Below, in pieces: positions 1-6,383 of a DNA stretch of 10,161 bases; the first letter of the stretch is position 1, and each line of letters begins with the position of its first letter. The position numbers and the translations under genes are program-made. This stretch comes from Oscillospiraceae bacterium (lineage in GTDB: Bacteria; Bacillota; Clostridia; Clostridiales; Clostridiaceae): positions 1 through 10,161 of the forward strand of contig WQUF01000352.1 in NCBI GenBank assembly GCA_009785875.1. The letters run 5' to 3'. The notes below the pieces were generated by a model. That model saw only the letters and a list, made by a program, of their open reading frames with translations. It did no database searches and was not told the DNA's origin.

Positions 1-670
1 TAGTCCTTGATATTCCTACTTTGTTAGCTATTATATTAGTTATATTCATCTGGTTTTTATATTTTTTGTTTTTAGATAACGCCGAATCGAGAGCGAGCAC
101 CGCTTTAATCTGGACATCTTTTGGCATCTTTCGGTAAGTTAAATTCGTCGATAGCACTATACCTTGAATTATAGACTCATCTGTATCTGGATGTAGGACT
201 AGGCAAGGGATGTTATAATATCTTGACTCAAATGACTGATCATAAAGCTTCTTCAAAGCAGCAAGCCTCGACCTTCCGGAGACTACAGTATACATATCAG
301 AATCCTTGCATTTTATTACCAAAAGTGGCGATAATACACCATATATTTCGAGGCTCTCCATTAAGTCAAAGAGTTCCTCATCGCTTGGATGTGGAAAGAA
401 GTTTACAGAGCTATCTATATCCATTAGTCTAGTTTGCTCTATAAATTCAATTTTTTCCGTGAAACTGGCAAAAGTGTCTAAAAATAAATCACTGGTTTCG
501 GGCTTTACAGCAGCAGAATTTGGAGTATTATCTATATTTAAATCCTCTTCATCAGCAAACTCTTTCATGTCAATATCATTTAAACTGAAGCCTTTAAGGT
601 TCTCTTCCTCTTCAGAAGAGCTAAAGTCCAACTCCATTAAAACTTCTTCCTTTTCAATATCAATGGCCAT
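1..670 (-). CDS. ParB-like partition/nuclease-domain protein, 3' end off the window
   Basis: The frame is open from an ATG at 668-670 to the left edge, giving 223 codons with no stop. An AGGAGG ribosome binding site at 676-681, five bases upstream, fixes the start. Residues 1-85 are an acidic, low-complexity extension rich in Asp, Glu and Ser. A ParB/Spo0J N-terminal domain follows. GVLSPLLVIK (111-120) matches the strand before the nucleotide-binding box. VVSGRSRLAALKKL (129-142) corresponds to the usual GERRxRA box, with GRSR in place of GERR. TNLTYRKMPKDVQ (175-187) matches the ENLQRxDLxPxE region. The visible end (about 205-223) looks like the start of a helix-turn-helix. ParB proteins are CTP-dependent DNA-binding clamps for chromosome or plasmid partition, and divergent copies are common on plasmids and integrative elements. 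No parA or parS site is visible. The family call is firm; a partition role as opposed to transcription regulation is not established. Confidence 0.82.
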   Translation of the reverse strand, partial: MAIDIEKEEVLMELDFSSSEEEENLKGFSLNDIDMKEFADEEDLNIDNTPNSAAVKPETSDLFLDTFASFTEKIEFIEQTRLMDIDSSVNFFPHPSDEELFDLMESLEIYGVLSPLLVIKCKDSDMYTVVSGRSRLAALKKLYDQSFESRYYNIPCLVLHPDTDESIIQGIVLSTNLTYRKMPKDVQIKAVLALDSALSKNKKYKNQMNITNIIANKVGISRT

Positions 671-769
671 AAATTCCTCCTATTAATTTTATGACTTATT
701 ATCTTATATCATATGTGTGGTTCATAGGAAAAATTACTATTTTTTTATAAAACAAGGGTTATATTTTAC

Positions 770-798
770 TTTAAAAAATGTGTATTCAATGGTAAAAT
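770..798 (+). promoter_or_regulatory. possible weak promoter for the 838 gene
   Basis: TTTAAA (770-775) and TAAAAT (793-798) are separated by 17 bases, about 40 bases before the ATG at 838. Both boxes are poor matches to consensus, and AT-rich spacers produce such pairs often, so this is a weak call. Confidence 0.25.
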
Positions 799-837
799 TA
801 TATTAATAATTGTAAAATAATAACAAGGAGTTTTTAA

Positions 838-1446
838 ATGATTTTTATCATAATATTATTGCTAATTATACTATTTTATTTAAAAGTCATATTGAATAAA
901 GAGTTAAAAAAAGTTCTAATCTTTATAGTATTAATCTTAATAGAACTAGGTTATTGTGTTTATTGGTTTGTCCCTGTATCATTTTCTATGTATAAAGATC
1001 AACCAGTCAGTGTTAATGCAATCGGCATAACTGGTTATTATGATCAACCTCAACCTAATATTAATATATTAGGCAGTTCTGAACAATTAAAATTAACTAG
1101 CCAGCAAATTGAATTCACTGAACGACAAAAACAAGAACTTATCGATATTTTACTCGAGTCAAAGCTACATCGATGTTATAATTTTCAAGTATCAAATGGG
1201 ATTTTTATGGGTGAAACTTTTTATTTAAGTGTTATTCCAAAATATAAAGGGGAATGGGAATATAAACGTGAATTTGATTTACACATATATGCTGGAGAAG
1301 GTTCTCGTAGTTTTGCTGTGACAACACCAGATGATTTCATTTCTAATTTACTGCTAAGGATTACAAACGGGAGATATATGCCAATAGACTATTTTAAGAT
1401 AAGCAATTCGGAAAAAATAGCAGAATTTTTAAATAATCTACAATAA
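838..1446 (+). CDS. hypothetical membrane-anchored protein, 202 aa
   Basis: I do not recognise the family. AAGGAG at 825-830, seven bases before the ATG, supports the start. Two hydrophobic segments lie close together at the N-terminus (about residues 2-18 and 26-48), joined by a short basic loop (NKELKK). They are followed by a soluble region of about 150 residues with no detectable catalytic motif. This topology predicts both termini on the outer face of the membrane, with a short cytoplasmic loop, or a signal-anchor hairpin. The soluble part mixes hydrophilic strands with a helix around FTERQKQELIDILLES. It heads a run of three co-directional genes with similar membrane-anchor architecture; the next start is 27 bases downstream, so co-transcription is likely. 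Unlike its two followers this frame is intact. Confidence 0.7.
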   Translation: MIFIIILLLIILFYLKVILNKELKKVLIFIVLILIELGYCVYWFVPVSFSMYKDQPVSVNAIGITGYYDQPQPNINILGSSEQLKLTSQQIEFTERQKQELIDILLESKLHRCYNFQVSNGIFMGETFYLSVIPKYKGEWEYKREFDLHIYAGEGSRSFAVTTPDDFISNLLLRITNGRYMPIDYFKISNSEKIAEFLNNLQ

Positions 1447-1473
1447 ACTGTATTAATAAAGAGGATAGATTTT

Positions 1474-1922
1474 ATGAAAAAAAAGTTAGTGATATGTGCC
1501 TTGATTATTTTCATTGGTATGGTTTTTTATTCTGCATATAATTTTGTTTATAATAAATACTACAAAATAGATTATGCATCGTTTAGCTATTACTATGGAA
1601 CAAATATAGAAAAATCTCCAGACAAACAACACGTAGTATCAATGACTGTTTGTCGAGAAGAAGAAAACAATGCCATTTCTTATATCATCGGTATCGTAGC
1701 TACGAGGGGGATAATGACAATTATATTGATAATATTAAGACAATTTTTTTTCAGAAAGTTGATACAAAAAGTATAAATGAAAAAATAGTAAATGGTGTTA
1801 CAGTACACAATTGGGTCGACCTGGTTTGGCTCGATAACAATACTATTAAAATAAATGGCATAATTGTAAATATTAACAAGGGATATGATTATAGAAGAAA
1901 TCAAGCAGAAAGATATAACTAA
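1474..1922 (+). pseudogene. DUF5412-like membrane-anchored protein, frameshifted at a G run
   Basis: The gene begins at ATG 1474 behind an AGAGGAT ribosome binding site. It has one N-terminal membrane segment (about residues 4-22, LVICALIIFIGMVFYSAY), then SPDKQHVVSM. At the G5 run 1706-1710 the reading frame must shift by one base. As written the first frame stops at 1776 in a nonsensical hydrophobic tail. One extra G continues into the other frame to TAA 1920-1922, for 149 residues in total. The downstream half contains WVDLVWLDNNTIKINGI and ends YDYRRN. From memory this is the C-terminal pattern of DUF5412 proteins (SPD..., W-D-ING..., YD-RR), small membrane-anchored proteins of unknown function. 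The shift falls exactly where the two halves are complementary, so this is one gene and not two. A real one-base deletion or a sequencing error in the homopolymer are both possible. Confidence 0.65.
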
Positions 1923-1944
1923 TATTTTTGTGAGGAAGGAGTAT

Positions 1945-2585
1945 ATGATATATTTAGTCATTTCATTTGTTTTATTGCTCATCGGTATTTTAACAGTTAA
2001 AATAGTGAAAAGTAGAAAATATAAAATAATGAGTATTTTTTACTTTTAGTTGCTATTTCAATTTGTATTTTGTATGGTTTTGATATACGCTTTACTGCAT
2101 TAGAAGCAGCTTGAGTTAATCCATTTCTCAGCAAAGAATCTGTATTGATTGACGAGATTAATACTAAATATTTTAAGGTTTTCTTATATGATGATGTTGA
2201 TAAATACCAAACTATCACAGTGGAACGTATAGGTCCTTTCTGGAAATTAAATGGATTTTCAACATATGTAAATAAAACTAACGATAGTTTAAAACTCATC
2301 GGTTGGTGCCATCTTCAAATTAAAGATAAAGGTGTTACTGTTGTTCCTGTACAAAGTTTTGATAGAAATGTCGCCTATATTAAGATGGGATCTTTTAGTG
2401 ATGAACTTATAAAGGACATCCCTTATGGTGAAATAGTGGTTTTTACGTGGGATAAAATTGTACGATGGAACGACTTAAATGCTGTTGCATATTCAAATGA
2501 GGATAAGCCATTATATACGCTTGGATATGAAATCATTAACAGTTACATTGACATAAATGGATTAAAATGGATTTCTGTTAATTAA
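1945..2585 (+). pseudogene. hypothetical two-TM membrane protein, frameshift plus in-frame TGA
   Basis: The start is ATG 1945, preceded by GAGGAAGGAG with a short spacing of about three bases. The first frame encodes a membrane segment (LVISFVLLLIGILTV) and then stops at TAG just after the T6 run at 2036-2041. Adding one T there continues into a second membrane segment (IMSIFLLLVAISICILYGF), then FDIRFTALEAA, and an in-frame TGA at 2112-2114. The same frame then runs open to TAA 2583-2585 through a soluble domain of about 155 residues that includes VNPFLSKESVLIDEIN and PFWKLNG. The complete ancestral protein would be about 213 residues with the two-TM hairpin architecture of the 838 gene. The downstream part could start only at a TTG (2145) with no convincing ribosome binding site, so it is probably not made as a separate protein. 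I do not recognise a function. Confidence 0.65.
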
Positions 2586-2590
2586 TATAT

Positions 2591-2624
2591 AAGATGCTGA
2601 AAAGCTTTAACTTTTCAGCATCTT
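2591..2624. terminator. intergenic hairpin, probable terminator
   Basis: AAGATGCTGAAAAG (2591-2604) and CTTTTCAGCATCTT (2611-2624) form a perfect 14-bp stem with a 6-base loop, six bases after the stop codon at 2585. The downstream tract is AT-rich (ATAAATTT) but not a clean T run. It sits at the end of the three-gene membrane-protein block and probably ends its transcription. Confidence 0.65.
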
Positions 2625-2637
2625 ATAAATTTACCTG

Positions 2638-2646
2638 TGATATAAT
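2638..2646 (+). promoter_or_regulatory. possible extended -10 promoter for the HIT gene
   Basis: TGATATAAT (2638-2646) is a perfect extended -10 element (TGnTATAAT), about 60 bases before the ATG at 2709. No good -35 box lies at the normal distance because the hairpin arm occupies that position; extended -10 promoters can work without one. Confidence 0.4.
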
Positions 2647-2708
2647 AAATTCAAAAATAGTTCGTCTTAAATCAATAAGCCACATAGAATTTTAGAGGTT
2701 ACTGTCAA

Positions 2709-3077
2709 ATGGATAAAGTACTTTTTCGCATTGCACATATGAAGTTTACTGGCAGGTTGATTGGATTAGCATTAGCCTACTTTCCATTCATAGTTCCTGT
2801 CAAAAAGATTTTAATGAATAAAAATGATATATCGTTTTTTCATCCAGCACCATCTTACCCTGATCATGTATTAATCGTTCCCAGAAAAGTGGTAAAAAAC
2901 TTATTTATGCTTTCGGCGGATGATTTTAGGTTTGTTGTGGATATGGCAATTCAAATACGCCAGAATAACCGACAAGCCTATGCCTTATTGATTAATGGAG
3001 GAGATAGGCAAGACATCATGCAAGCTCATTTCCATCTATTTAGCGATAATATTGCTTTACAAAAAATTTTTTTTTAG
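2709..3077 (+). CDS. HIT-domain protein, 122 aa
   Basis: The start is ATG 2709 with an AGAGG ribosome binding site at 2694-2698, about ten bases away. Histidine-triad (HIT) proteins are small nucleotide hydrolases or transferases that act on AMP-linked substrates. The hallmarks here are the strand FFHPAPSY (43-50), VLIVPRKVVKNLFMLSADDF (54-73) and NGGDRQ (96-101) leading into MQAHFHLF (104-111). The triad HxHxHxx reads QxHxHxx: the first His is Gln, while the central His that acts as nucleophile in the family and the third His remain. The N-terminal 35 residues are hydrophobic (about 17-30) and could be a membrane-associated helix. The protein ends ten residues after the triad, inside an A6T9 homopolymer tract (3060-3075), so the C-terminus may be clipped. 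It is a single gene with its own likely promoter and no obvious operon partner. Confidence 0.72.
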   Translation: MDKVLFRIAHMKFTGRLIGLALAYFPFIVPVKKILMNKNDISFFHPAPSYPDHVLIVPRKVVKNLFMLSADDFRFVVDMAIQIRQNNRQAYALLINGGDRQDIMQAHFHLFSDNIALQKIFF

Positions 3078-3123
3078 TTGCTTTTTAAATTTGGTAGTTG
3101 GATGCACATGGTATTTTGTGGGA

Positions 3124-3360
3124 TTACTCACTTGTCGCATCCTCCCATAATTTATTCATTCCAGCTTGTATCTCTTCAGTGGTTGACCATAGTTCAATAG
3201 ATGATTTACTAAATGATATATCAAATGGAATACCATTTTTTTCTATAGCAGCTATCAAGAACATTCTTACAGCAGTAGAAGTATCAATACCGAGTTTTTT
3301 AAAAAGCTGATCACTTTTAGTTTTGATGCTGTCATCAATGCGAATTTGAATTGTTGCCAT
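3124..3360 (-). CDS. RelB/DinJ-family antitoxin, no cognate toxin beside it
   Basis: This 78-residue protein opens with ATIQIRIDDSIK, the ribbon strand of a ribbon-helix-helix DNA-binding domain. Helices follow at about 11-22 and 27-41 (TSTAVRMFLIAAI), then the typical GIPFDIS. This is the standard RelB/DinJ signature. Such proteins dimerise on their own promoter and neutralise a RelE/YafQ-type mRNA interferase through the C-terminal tail. The usual toxin gene should follow immediately downstream, that is to the left on this strand. No toxin-like frame is present: 3078-3123 is too short, and the HIT gene occupies the next stretch on the opposite strand. The stop is TAA at 3124-3126. Upstream is a weak GGGAAG ribosome binding site and a good promoter. 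It is therefore an orphan antitoxin, either a relic or a regulator in its own right. Confidence 0.85.
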   Translation of the reverse strand: MATIQIRIDDSIKTKSDQLFKKLGIDTSTAVRMFLIAAIEKNGIPFDISFSKSSIELWSTTEEIQAGMNKLWEDATSE

Positions 3361-3385
3361 ATTCTATTCACTTCCCTACATGCTA

Positions 3386-3414
3386 ATTATATGGTGTCAA
3401 TAGATAATAAGCAA
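3386..3414 (-). promoter_or_regulatory. promoter of the relB/dinJ-like gene
   Basis: On the minus strand TTGCTT (3409-3414) and a perfect TATAAT (3386-3391) are separated by 17 bases, about 25 bases upstream of the antitoxin ATG. The -35 box is part of AGCAACATATGTGCT (3410-3424), a near-palindrome with one unpaired base that could be an operator for the ribbon-helix-helix protein. The promoter is well supported by sequence; the operator is inference. Confidence 0.55.
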
Positions 3415-3463
3415 CATATGTGCTAAAAAAGCTTAATAATTTATTTGTGAAGTTGAAAAAATA

Positions 3464-3503
3464 TGTAACAAATACAATCTAAAAGTTGTATAATGATATT
3501 ACA
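3464..3503 (+). promoter_or_regulatory. promoter with inverted-repeat operator candidate for higBA
   Basis: A perfect TATAAT (3489-3494) lies 22 bases before the toxin ATG. The -35 region is poor (TAACAA at the 17-base spacing). Two nested inverted repeats surround it: TGTAA (3464-3468) with TTACA (3499-3503), and ATACAA (3472-3477) with TTGTAT (3486-3491). The inner right arm overlaps the -10 box. Autorepression by the downstream Xre-type antitoxin at such a site is usual for HigBA systems, so an operator here is a reasonable inference. Confidence 0.45.
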
Positions 3504-3515
3504 GGGGGGTATAAT

Positions 3516-3854
3516 ATGCAAGTACACCATTACCAAACAGCAGGAGGAAAAGATTTAATACTTGGATATATTAACAAATTAAGTATTGATGAAAAAGTAG
3601 ATGGTCTTTCCGTGTTAGAAAAATTGGAAGAAAACAAACTTGACGAGTTAACAATTAAACCTTGGCAGGGTAAAATTTCAGAGGTATATTTTTATAAGCA
3701 TAATAGGCTATTTTATGTTATTGTTGATGGTGAAAACATATATTTACTTCATGCTTGCCGAAAACAAAAAAACAAAACTGAACAGCAAGATGCCGAGAAA
3801 GTAATAAAAAGAGCTAAAGAGTTAGGGGATATTTTATCCATAAAATTTATATAA
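3516..3854 (+). CDS. HigB-type toxin of the RelE/ParE superfamily
   Basis: This 112-residue protein starts at ATG 3516, six bases after the purine-rich AGGGGGG (3503-3509). An upstream in-frame start at 3486 overlaps the -10 box and lacks a ribosome binding site, so it was not used. The sequence follows the phage-derived Gp49-like/HigB pattern: an N-terminal helical part with LEKLEEN (34-40), IKPWQGKISEVYFYKHNRLFY (strands, 47-67), IYLLHACRKQKNKT (75-88) and a final helix AEKVIKRAKEL (93-103). HigB toxins cleave mRNA on the ribosome. Basic residues such as Arg64, Lys83 and Lys85 and His79 are in the positions expected for RNA contact. The antitoxin gene starts 13 bases after the stop, the toxin-first order typical of HigBA. 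The frame is intact and the pair appears functional. Confidence 0.85.
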   Translation: MQVHHYQTAGGKDLILGYINKLSIDEKVDGLSVLEKLEENKLDELTIKPWQGKISEVYFYKHNRLFYVIVDGENIYLLHACRKQKNKTEQQDAEKVIKRAKELGDILSIKFI

Positions 3855-3867
3855 AGGGGTGCTACTC

Positions 3868-4161
3868 ATGCCATTTAAAGAAGTAAATATTAAAGATGAG
3901 ATAGAAAAAGAACGTAATTTGAATCCGACTTTTAAAAAAGCGTGGGATAATAGCCGTATGGAATACCATTTACTAGGTGAGTTAATAAGATTTCGAAAAG
4001 AACAAGGTTTAACACAATTTGAACTTGCGAAAAAATCAGGAAATAAACAGCAAGTGATTTCAAGAATTGAAAAAAGTGAGCAAAGTCCAACACTTAAAAC
4101 ATTGTGCAATCTAGCAAATGCACTTAATTTTGATATTAAATTTTTACCACGTGAACACTAA
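3868..4161 (+). CDS. HigA-type antitoxin, Xre-family helix-turn-helix
   Basis: The protein has 97 residues from ATG 3868, preceded by AAAGGGG at 3854-3860 overlapping the end of the toxin gene. An upstream in-frame start at 3859 overlaps this site and is less likely. Residues 1-35 form a charged helical arm, probably the toxin-binding part. A Cro/C1-type helix-turn-helix spans about 36-92: LGELIRFRKEQGLTQFELA, then QQVISRIEKSEQSPTLKTL, then a final helix and FDIKFLP. It should neutralise the HigB toxin and repress the shared promoter through the inverted repeat upstream of 3516. It is translated from the same short operon, and no third gene follows. The next feature is a hairpin repeat at 4222. 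Confidence 0.85.
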   Translation: MPFKEVNIKDEIEKERNLNPTFKKAWDNSRMEYHLLGELIRFRKEQGLTQFELAKKSGNKQQVISRIEKSEQSPTLKTLCNLANALNFDIKFLPREH

Positions 4162-4213
4162 GCAAACTATTATCTACCTTAATATATTTGTTAAATATAT
4201 TACGACTCTTTTG

Positions 4214-4221
4214 TATATACA
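4214..4221. repeat. 8-bp direct repeat, left copy (candidate target-site duplication)
   Basis: TATATACA here abuts the outer edge of the left hairpin (4222). The identical sequence abuts the right hairpin at 6456-6463. The match is exact, but short and AT-rich. Confidence 0.4.
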
Positions 4222-4257
4222 GGAAGTCAATTAATCAAATATGACTAATTGACTTCC
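4222..4257. repeat. hairpin repeat, left copy
   Basis: GGAAGTCAATTA (4222-4233) and TAATTGACTTCC (4246-4257) form a perfect 12-bp stem with a 12-base loop; three further pairs are possible inside the loop. It lies between the converging ends of higA and the ATPase gene and could act as a terminator, but neither side has a T run. The 17 bases AAGTCAATTAATCAAAT (4224-4240) recur exactly at 6431-6447 in the second hairpin. Confidence 0.75.
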
Positions 4258-4272
4258 AAAGAAACCTTACGA

Positions 4273-5313
4273 TTATACTTGCACCATATCTTTAAATTCA
4301 ATCAACTTTACATTTTTGCCCAAATTTTTCACACATTCCGTGCTAAAGCCTGACTTTGAAAATAAATAAAAATACTTTTCTTTAAAATTAAACATCAAGC
4401 TCTTTTCAACTAACCCATCGATGATTTTTTGTGTAACTTGAGCATTCGTCCACTTACACTCACAGAAGATTGCTGAATTATCATCACAAGCGATGATATC
4501 AATTTCCTGCTCAAGGTTTTTACCCCACCATCTGCCTGCTTTATGGAAAAGAAATTCAAGTTTCTCTTCTATGTTTTCCTTCCAAATATATTGTTTGCAT
4601 ATTTCCTCAAAAACTTCACCCATGAATGATGGAATTTGACCTTCAATCCTATTATATACCCTATTTATTGCACCTCGAGATATTAAGGAAACATTTTCAG
4701 GAATAAATTTATACCAAAAGCGAAACATGCTATCTTCTAACCTATATATAGTTTTTTTAGAGTTTTCATTGAGCATTGGATATTCTTTTTTTACAATTCC
4801 AAGGGATGAAAGGATGATCAAATACTTATTACATGCAGATGTTTCCATTTTAGTTTTTGTTGAGATTTCATTTAATTTTGAAGAGCCGTTAGCTATTGCA
4901 GTTATTATCTCATTATACATTTGAGGTTCTCTAAGTTCTTGCTTCAATAAAGTCAATGGTTCTTCAAACATATAAGAATTTGGATTTAAAAAATTATCGA
5001 TAATATTAGTTTTTAAATCTTTATTATCATCTATTTGCGCTAAATATTGTGGAATCCCTCCTGTTATGCCATAGATTATCGCTTTATCATATATATCAAA
5101 ATTCTTGTGAAAATCGATGGATTCAAAAAATGTGAAAGGCTTAATTTTAAATTGAGCAGTTCTCCTTCCGTACAGCGGACTTTGATAACCTAACACTTGA
5201 TTCTCCATAAAAGACATAGAAGAACCGCACAATATGAGAAATAAATTGCTTTCTTTAAATTTAAGATCAATTTTTATCTGTAAAGATGATAATAGTGAGA
5301 TGAAATTACTCAT
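4273..5313 (-). pseudogene. archaeal-type AAA ATPase/DUF234 protein, N-terminus with Walker motifs missing
   Basis: The frame encodes 346 residues, while relatives are about 450-480. It opens in mid ATPase domain: LFLILCGSSMSFME (25-37) is the sensor-1 strand, followed by SPLYGRRTAQFKIKPF (45-60) and the conserved GGIPQYL (85-91). The roughly 110 residues that should carry Walker A and Walker B are absent, and a TAA codon lies directly before the ATG. A winged-helix segment follows (about 130-190). The C-terminal DUF234 PD-(D/E)XK nuclease-like domain is intact, with Glu233/Glu236, Asp272 (EIDII) and the Glu285-Cys-Lys287 motif (ECKW). Full-length members are accessory ATPases of unclear role, often in mobile regions. 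Without Walker motifs this copy cannot hydrolyse ATP. It is most likely a 5'-truncated relic; an alternative is a stand-alone nuclease-domain protein. No ribosome binding site precedes the ATG. Confidence 0.75.
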
Positions 5314-5322
5314 TTATTTTAC

Positions 5323-5352
5323 TTACTAATGTCCACGTAAAAGTGGTATAAT
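5323..5352 (+). promoter_or_regulatory. extended -10 promoter of the Rpn gene
   Basis: TGGTATAAT (5344-5352) is a perfect extended -10, 26 bases before the TTG start. A weak -35 (TTACTA, 5323-5328) lies 18 bases upstream. The spacer holds a small inverted repeat, CCAC (5333-5336) with GTGG (5343-5346), that could bind a regulator. The promoter lies between the truncated ATPase gene and the Rpn gene. Confidence 0.5.
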
Positions 5353-5378
5353 AATAGGAAAGTCGCAGGTGATGACAA

Positions 5379-6368
5379 TTGGACGATAAAAATATTCAAA
5401 GTGAAGAAAATATAACTCAAATATACGATAAGATTTTTAAGAGGATCCTAACTCTTTCTAATGTGGCTGTAGTTAATTTTATTAATGGAATTTTTAGCAA
5501 AAATTTCCCTAAAAATAGCACATTGACCTATAATTGGACTGAAAATATAAAAAATAACCTTGAAAAAACTATAGCCGATACTATCATAACAGTTAATAAT
5601 ACTAAAAAATTTCATATTGAGGTCCAAATACATAACGAAAGTATTGCGATAAGGGTGTTCGATTACGGATATCAAGATGCATTGAAATATAAAAAGGTAG
5701 AAGACGACAGAATAATTCTTAAATTCCCACAGTCAAAAGTGATTTTTCTTGAACACAATAGTAAAACACCTGATACCGTTATACTAGAGTTAAATTTTGG
5801 AAATCAAGGCAATTTTGAGTATAAAATACCGACTATGAAGTTTTTAAATTACAGCATTGAAGAATTGAACAAACAGCATTTAGTTATATTGTTACCGCTA
5901 TACTTGCTCAAGTTAAGAAAAGAAATTGAAAAAGAACCGTCTAGGGAGAATGCTTTAAAACTAAAAACATTGATAAATTACGGAATTATCAAATGCATCG
6001 ATGATAACGAAAAGATGGGAAATATAACGCATGAAGACACCGTTGTACTGATAGGGTTGCTTAAAAGGTTATACGCATATTTATATGGCAGCATACAAAA
6101 ATTTAAAGAGGAAGGTGTGGAAGGTATGATCACTGATAAATTAATTTTAGAAACTGATAAATTGATTTATGAGAAAGAAATGATAGTCAAAAAATTGACT
6201 GAAGCAGAAAAAGCTAAAGAAAAAGCTAAAGAAGAAGCTAAAGAAAACACTCTACATGAAGTAGCAAAAAACATGCTTAATGCTGGAATGCCGGTGGAAC
6301 AGATAAAAAATATAACTAAATTGCCACTAGATAAAATAATAGAATTGCAAACTCAAAAATTAAATTGA
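5379..6368 (+). CDS. Rpn-family PD-(D/E)XK nuclease / putative transposase
   Basis: The protein has 329 residues. It starts at TTG 5379 with AGGTGA (5367-5372) six bases upstream; an ATG at 5372 is out of frame and stops at once, so the TTG is preferred. The opening ITQIYDKIFKRIL (12-24) and NFINGIF (33-39) are typical of the Rpn/YhgA-like family. The nuclease core has Asp67 (IADTII) and Glu81-Val-Gln83 (FHIEVQIH), a PD-(D/E)XK site with ExQ as in this family, then IRVFDYGYQD (91-100). A Lys/Glu/Ala coiled coil (about 262-292) follows, with the terminal module MLNAGMPVEQIKNIT (299-313). E. coli RpnA is a Ca-dependent DNA endonuclease that promotes RecA-independent recombination. Members are widely labelled transposases, but mobility is unproven. 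The gene is intact and has a strong terminator. It lies between the two hairpin repeats, divergent from the ATPase remnant. Confidence 0.85.
   Translation: MDDKNIQSEENITQIYDKIFKRILTLSNVAVVNFINGIFSKNFPKNSTLTYNWTENIKNNLEKTIADTIITVNNTKKFHIEVQIHNESIAIRVFDYGYQDALKYKKVEDDRIILKFPQSKVIFLEHNSKTPDTVILELNFGNQGNFEYKIPTMKFLNYSIEELNKQHLVILLPLYLLKLRKEIEKEPSRENALKLKTLINYGIIKCIDDNEKMGNITHEDTVVLIGLLKRLYAYLYGSIQKFKEEGVEGMITDKLILETDKLIYEKEMIVKKLTEAEKAKEKAKEEAKENTLHEVAKNMLNAGMPVEQIKNITKLPLDKIIELQTQKLN
6213..6248 (+). repeat. three tandem 12-bp repeats in the Rpn coiled coil
   Basis: GCTAAAGAAAAA, GCTAAAGAAGAA and GCTAAAGAAAAC follow each other directly and encode AKEK/AKEE/AKEN. The copies differ at one or two positions. 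Such in-frame repeats can change in number by slippage and alter the length of the coiled coil between nuclease and C-terminal module. Confidence 0.7.
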
Positions 6369-6383
6369 AGATGATCTATTTGT

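Noticed and set aside
306..686. Plus-strand frame of 126 codons rich in Ser, Lys and Phe
   Set aside because: It is the complement of the ParB-like gene, which has a perfect ribosome binding site and clear domain motifs.
1680..1982. Minus-strand frame of 100 codons
   Set aside because: Hydrophobic, with no ribosome binding site; it mirrors the DUF5412-like gene on the plus strand.
1706..2114. Programmed frameshifting or selenocysteine at the TGA
   Set aside because: No slippery heptamer with a downstream structure and no SECIS-like hairpin was seen; homopolymer indels and a nonsense mutation are simpler.
2145..2585. Stand-alone gene starting at TTG 2145
   Set aside because: The same frame continues upstream through the TGA into two membrane segments, and no ribosome binding site precedes the TTG; it is the 3' part of the broken gene.
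3098..3310. Plus-strand frame of 70 codons
   Set aside because: Complement of the RelB/DinJ-like gene, which has recognisable ribbon-helix-helix residues and a promoter.
3834..4109. Minus-strand frame of 91 codons opposite higA
   Set aside because: Shadow of the helix-turn-helix gene; no ribosome binding site or motif.
4222..4257. Ordinary Rho-independent terminator for higA or the ATPase gene
   Set aside because: No T run on either side, and the sequence recurs at 6426-6458; kept as a repeat instead, although some termination activity is possible.
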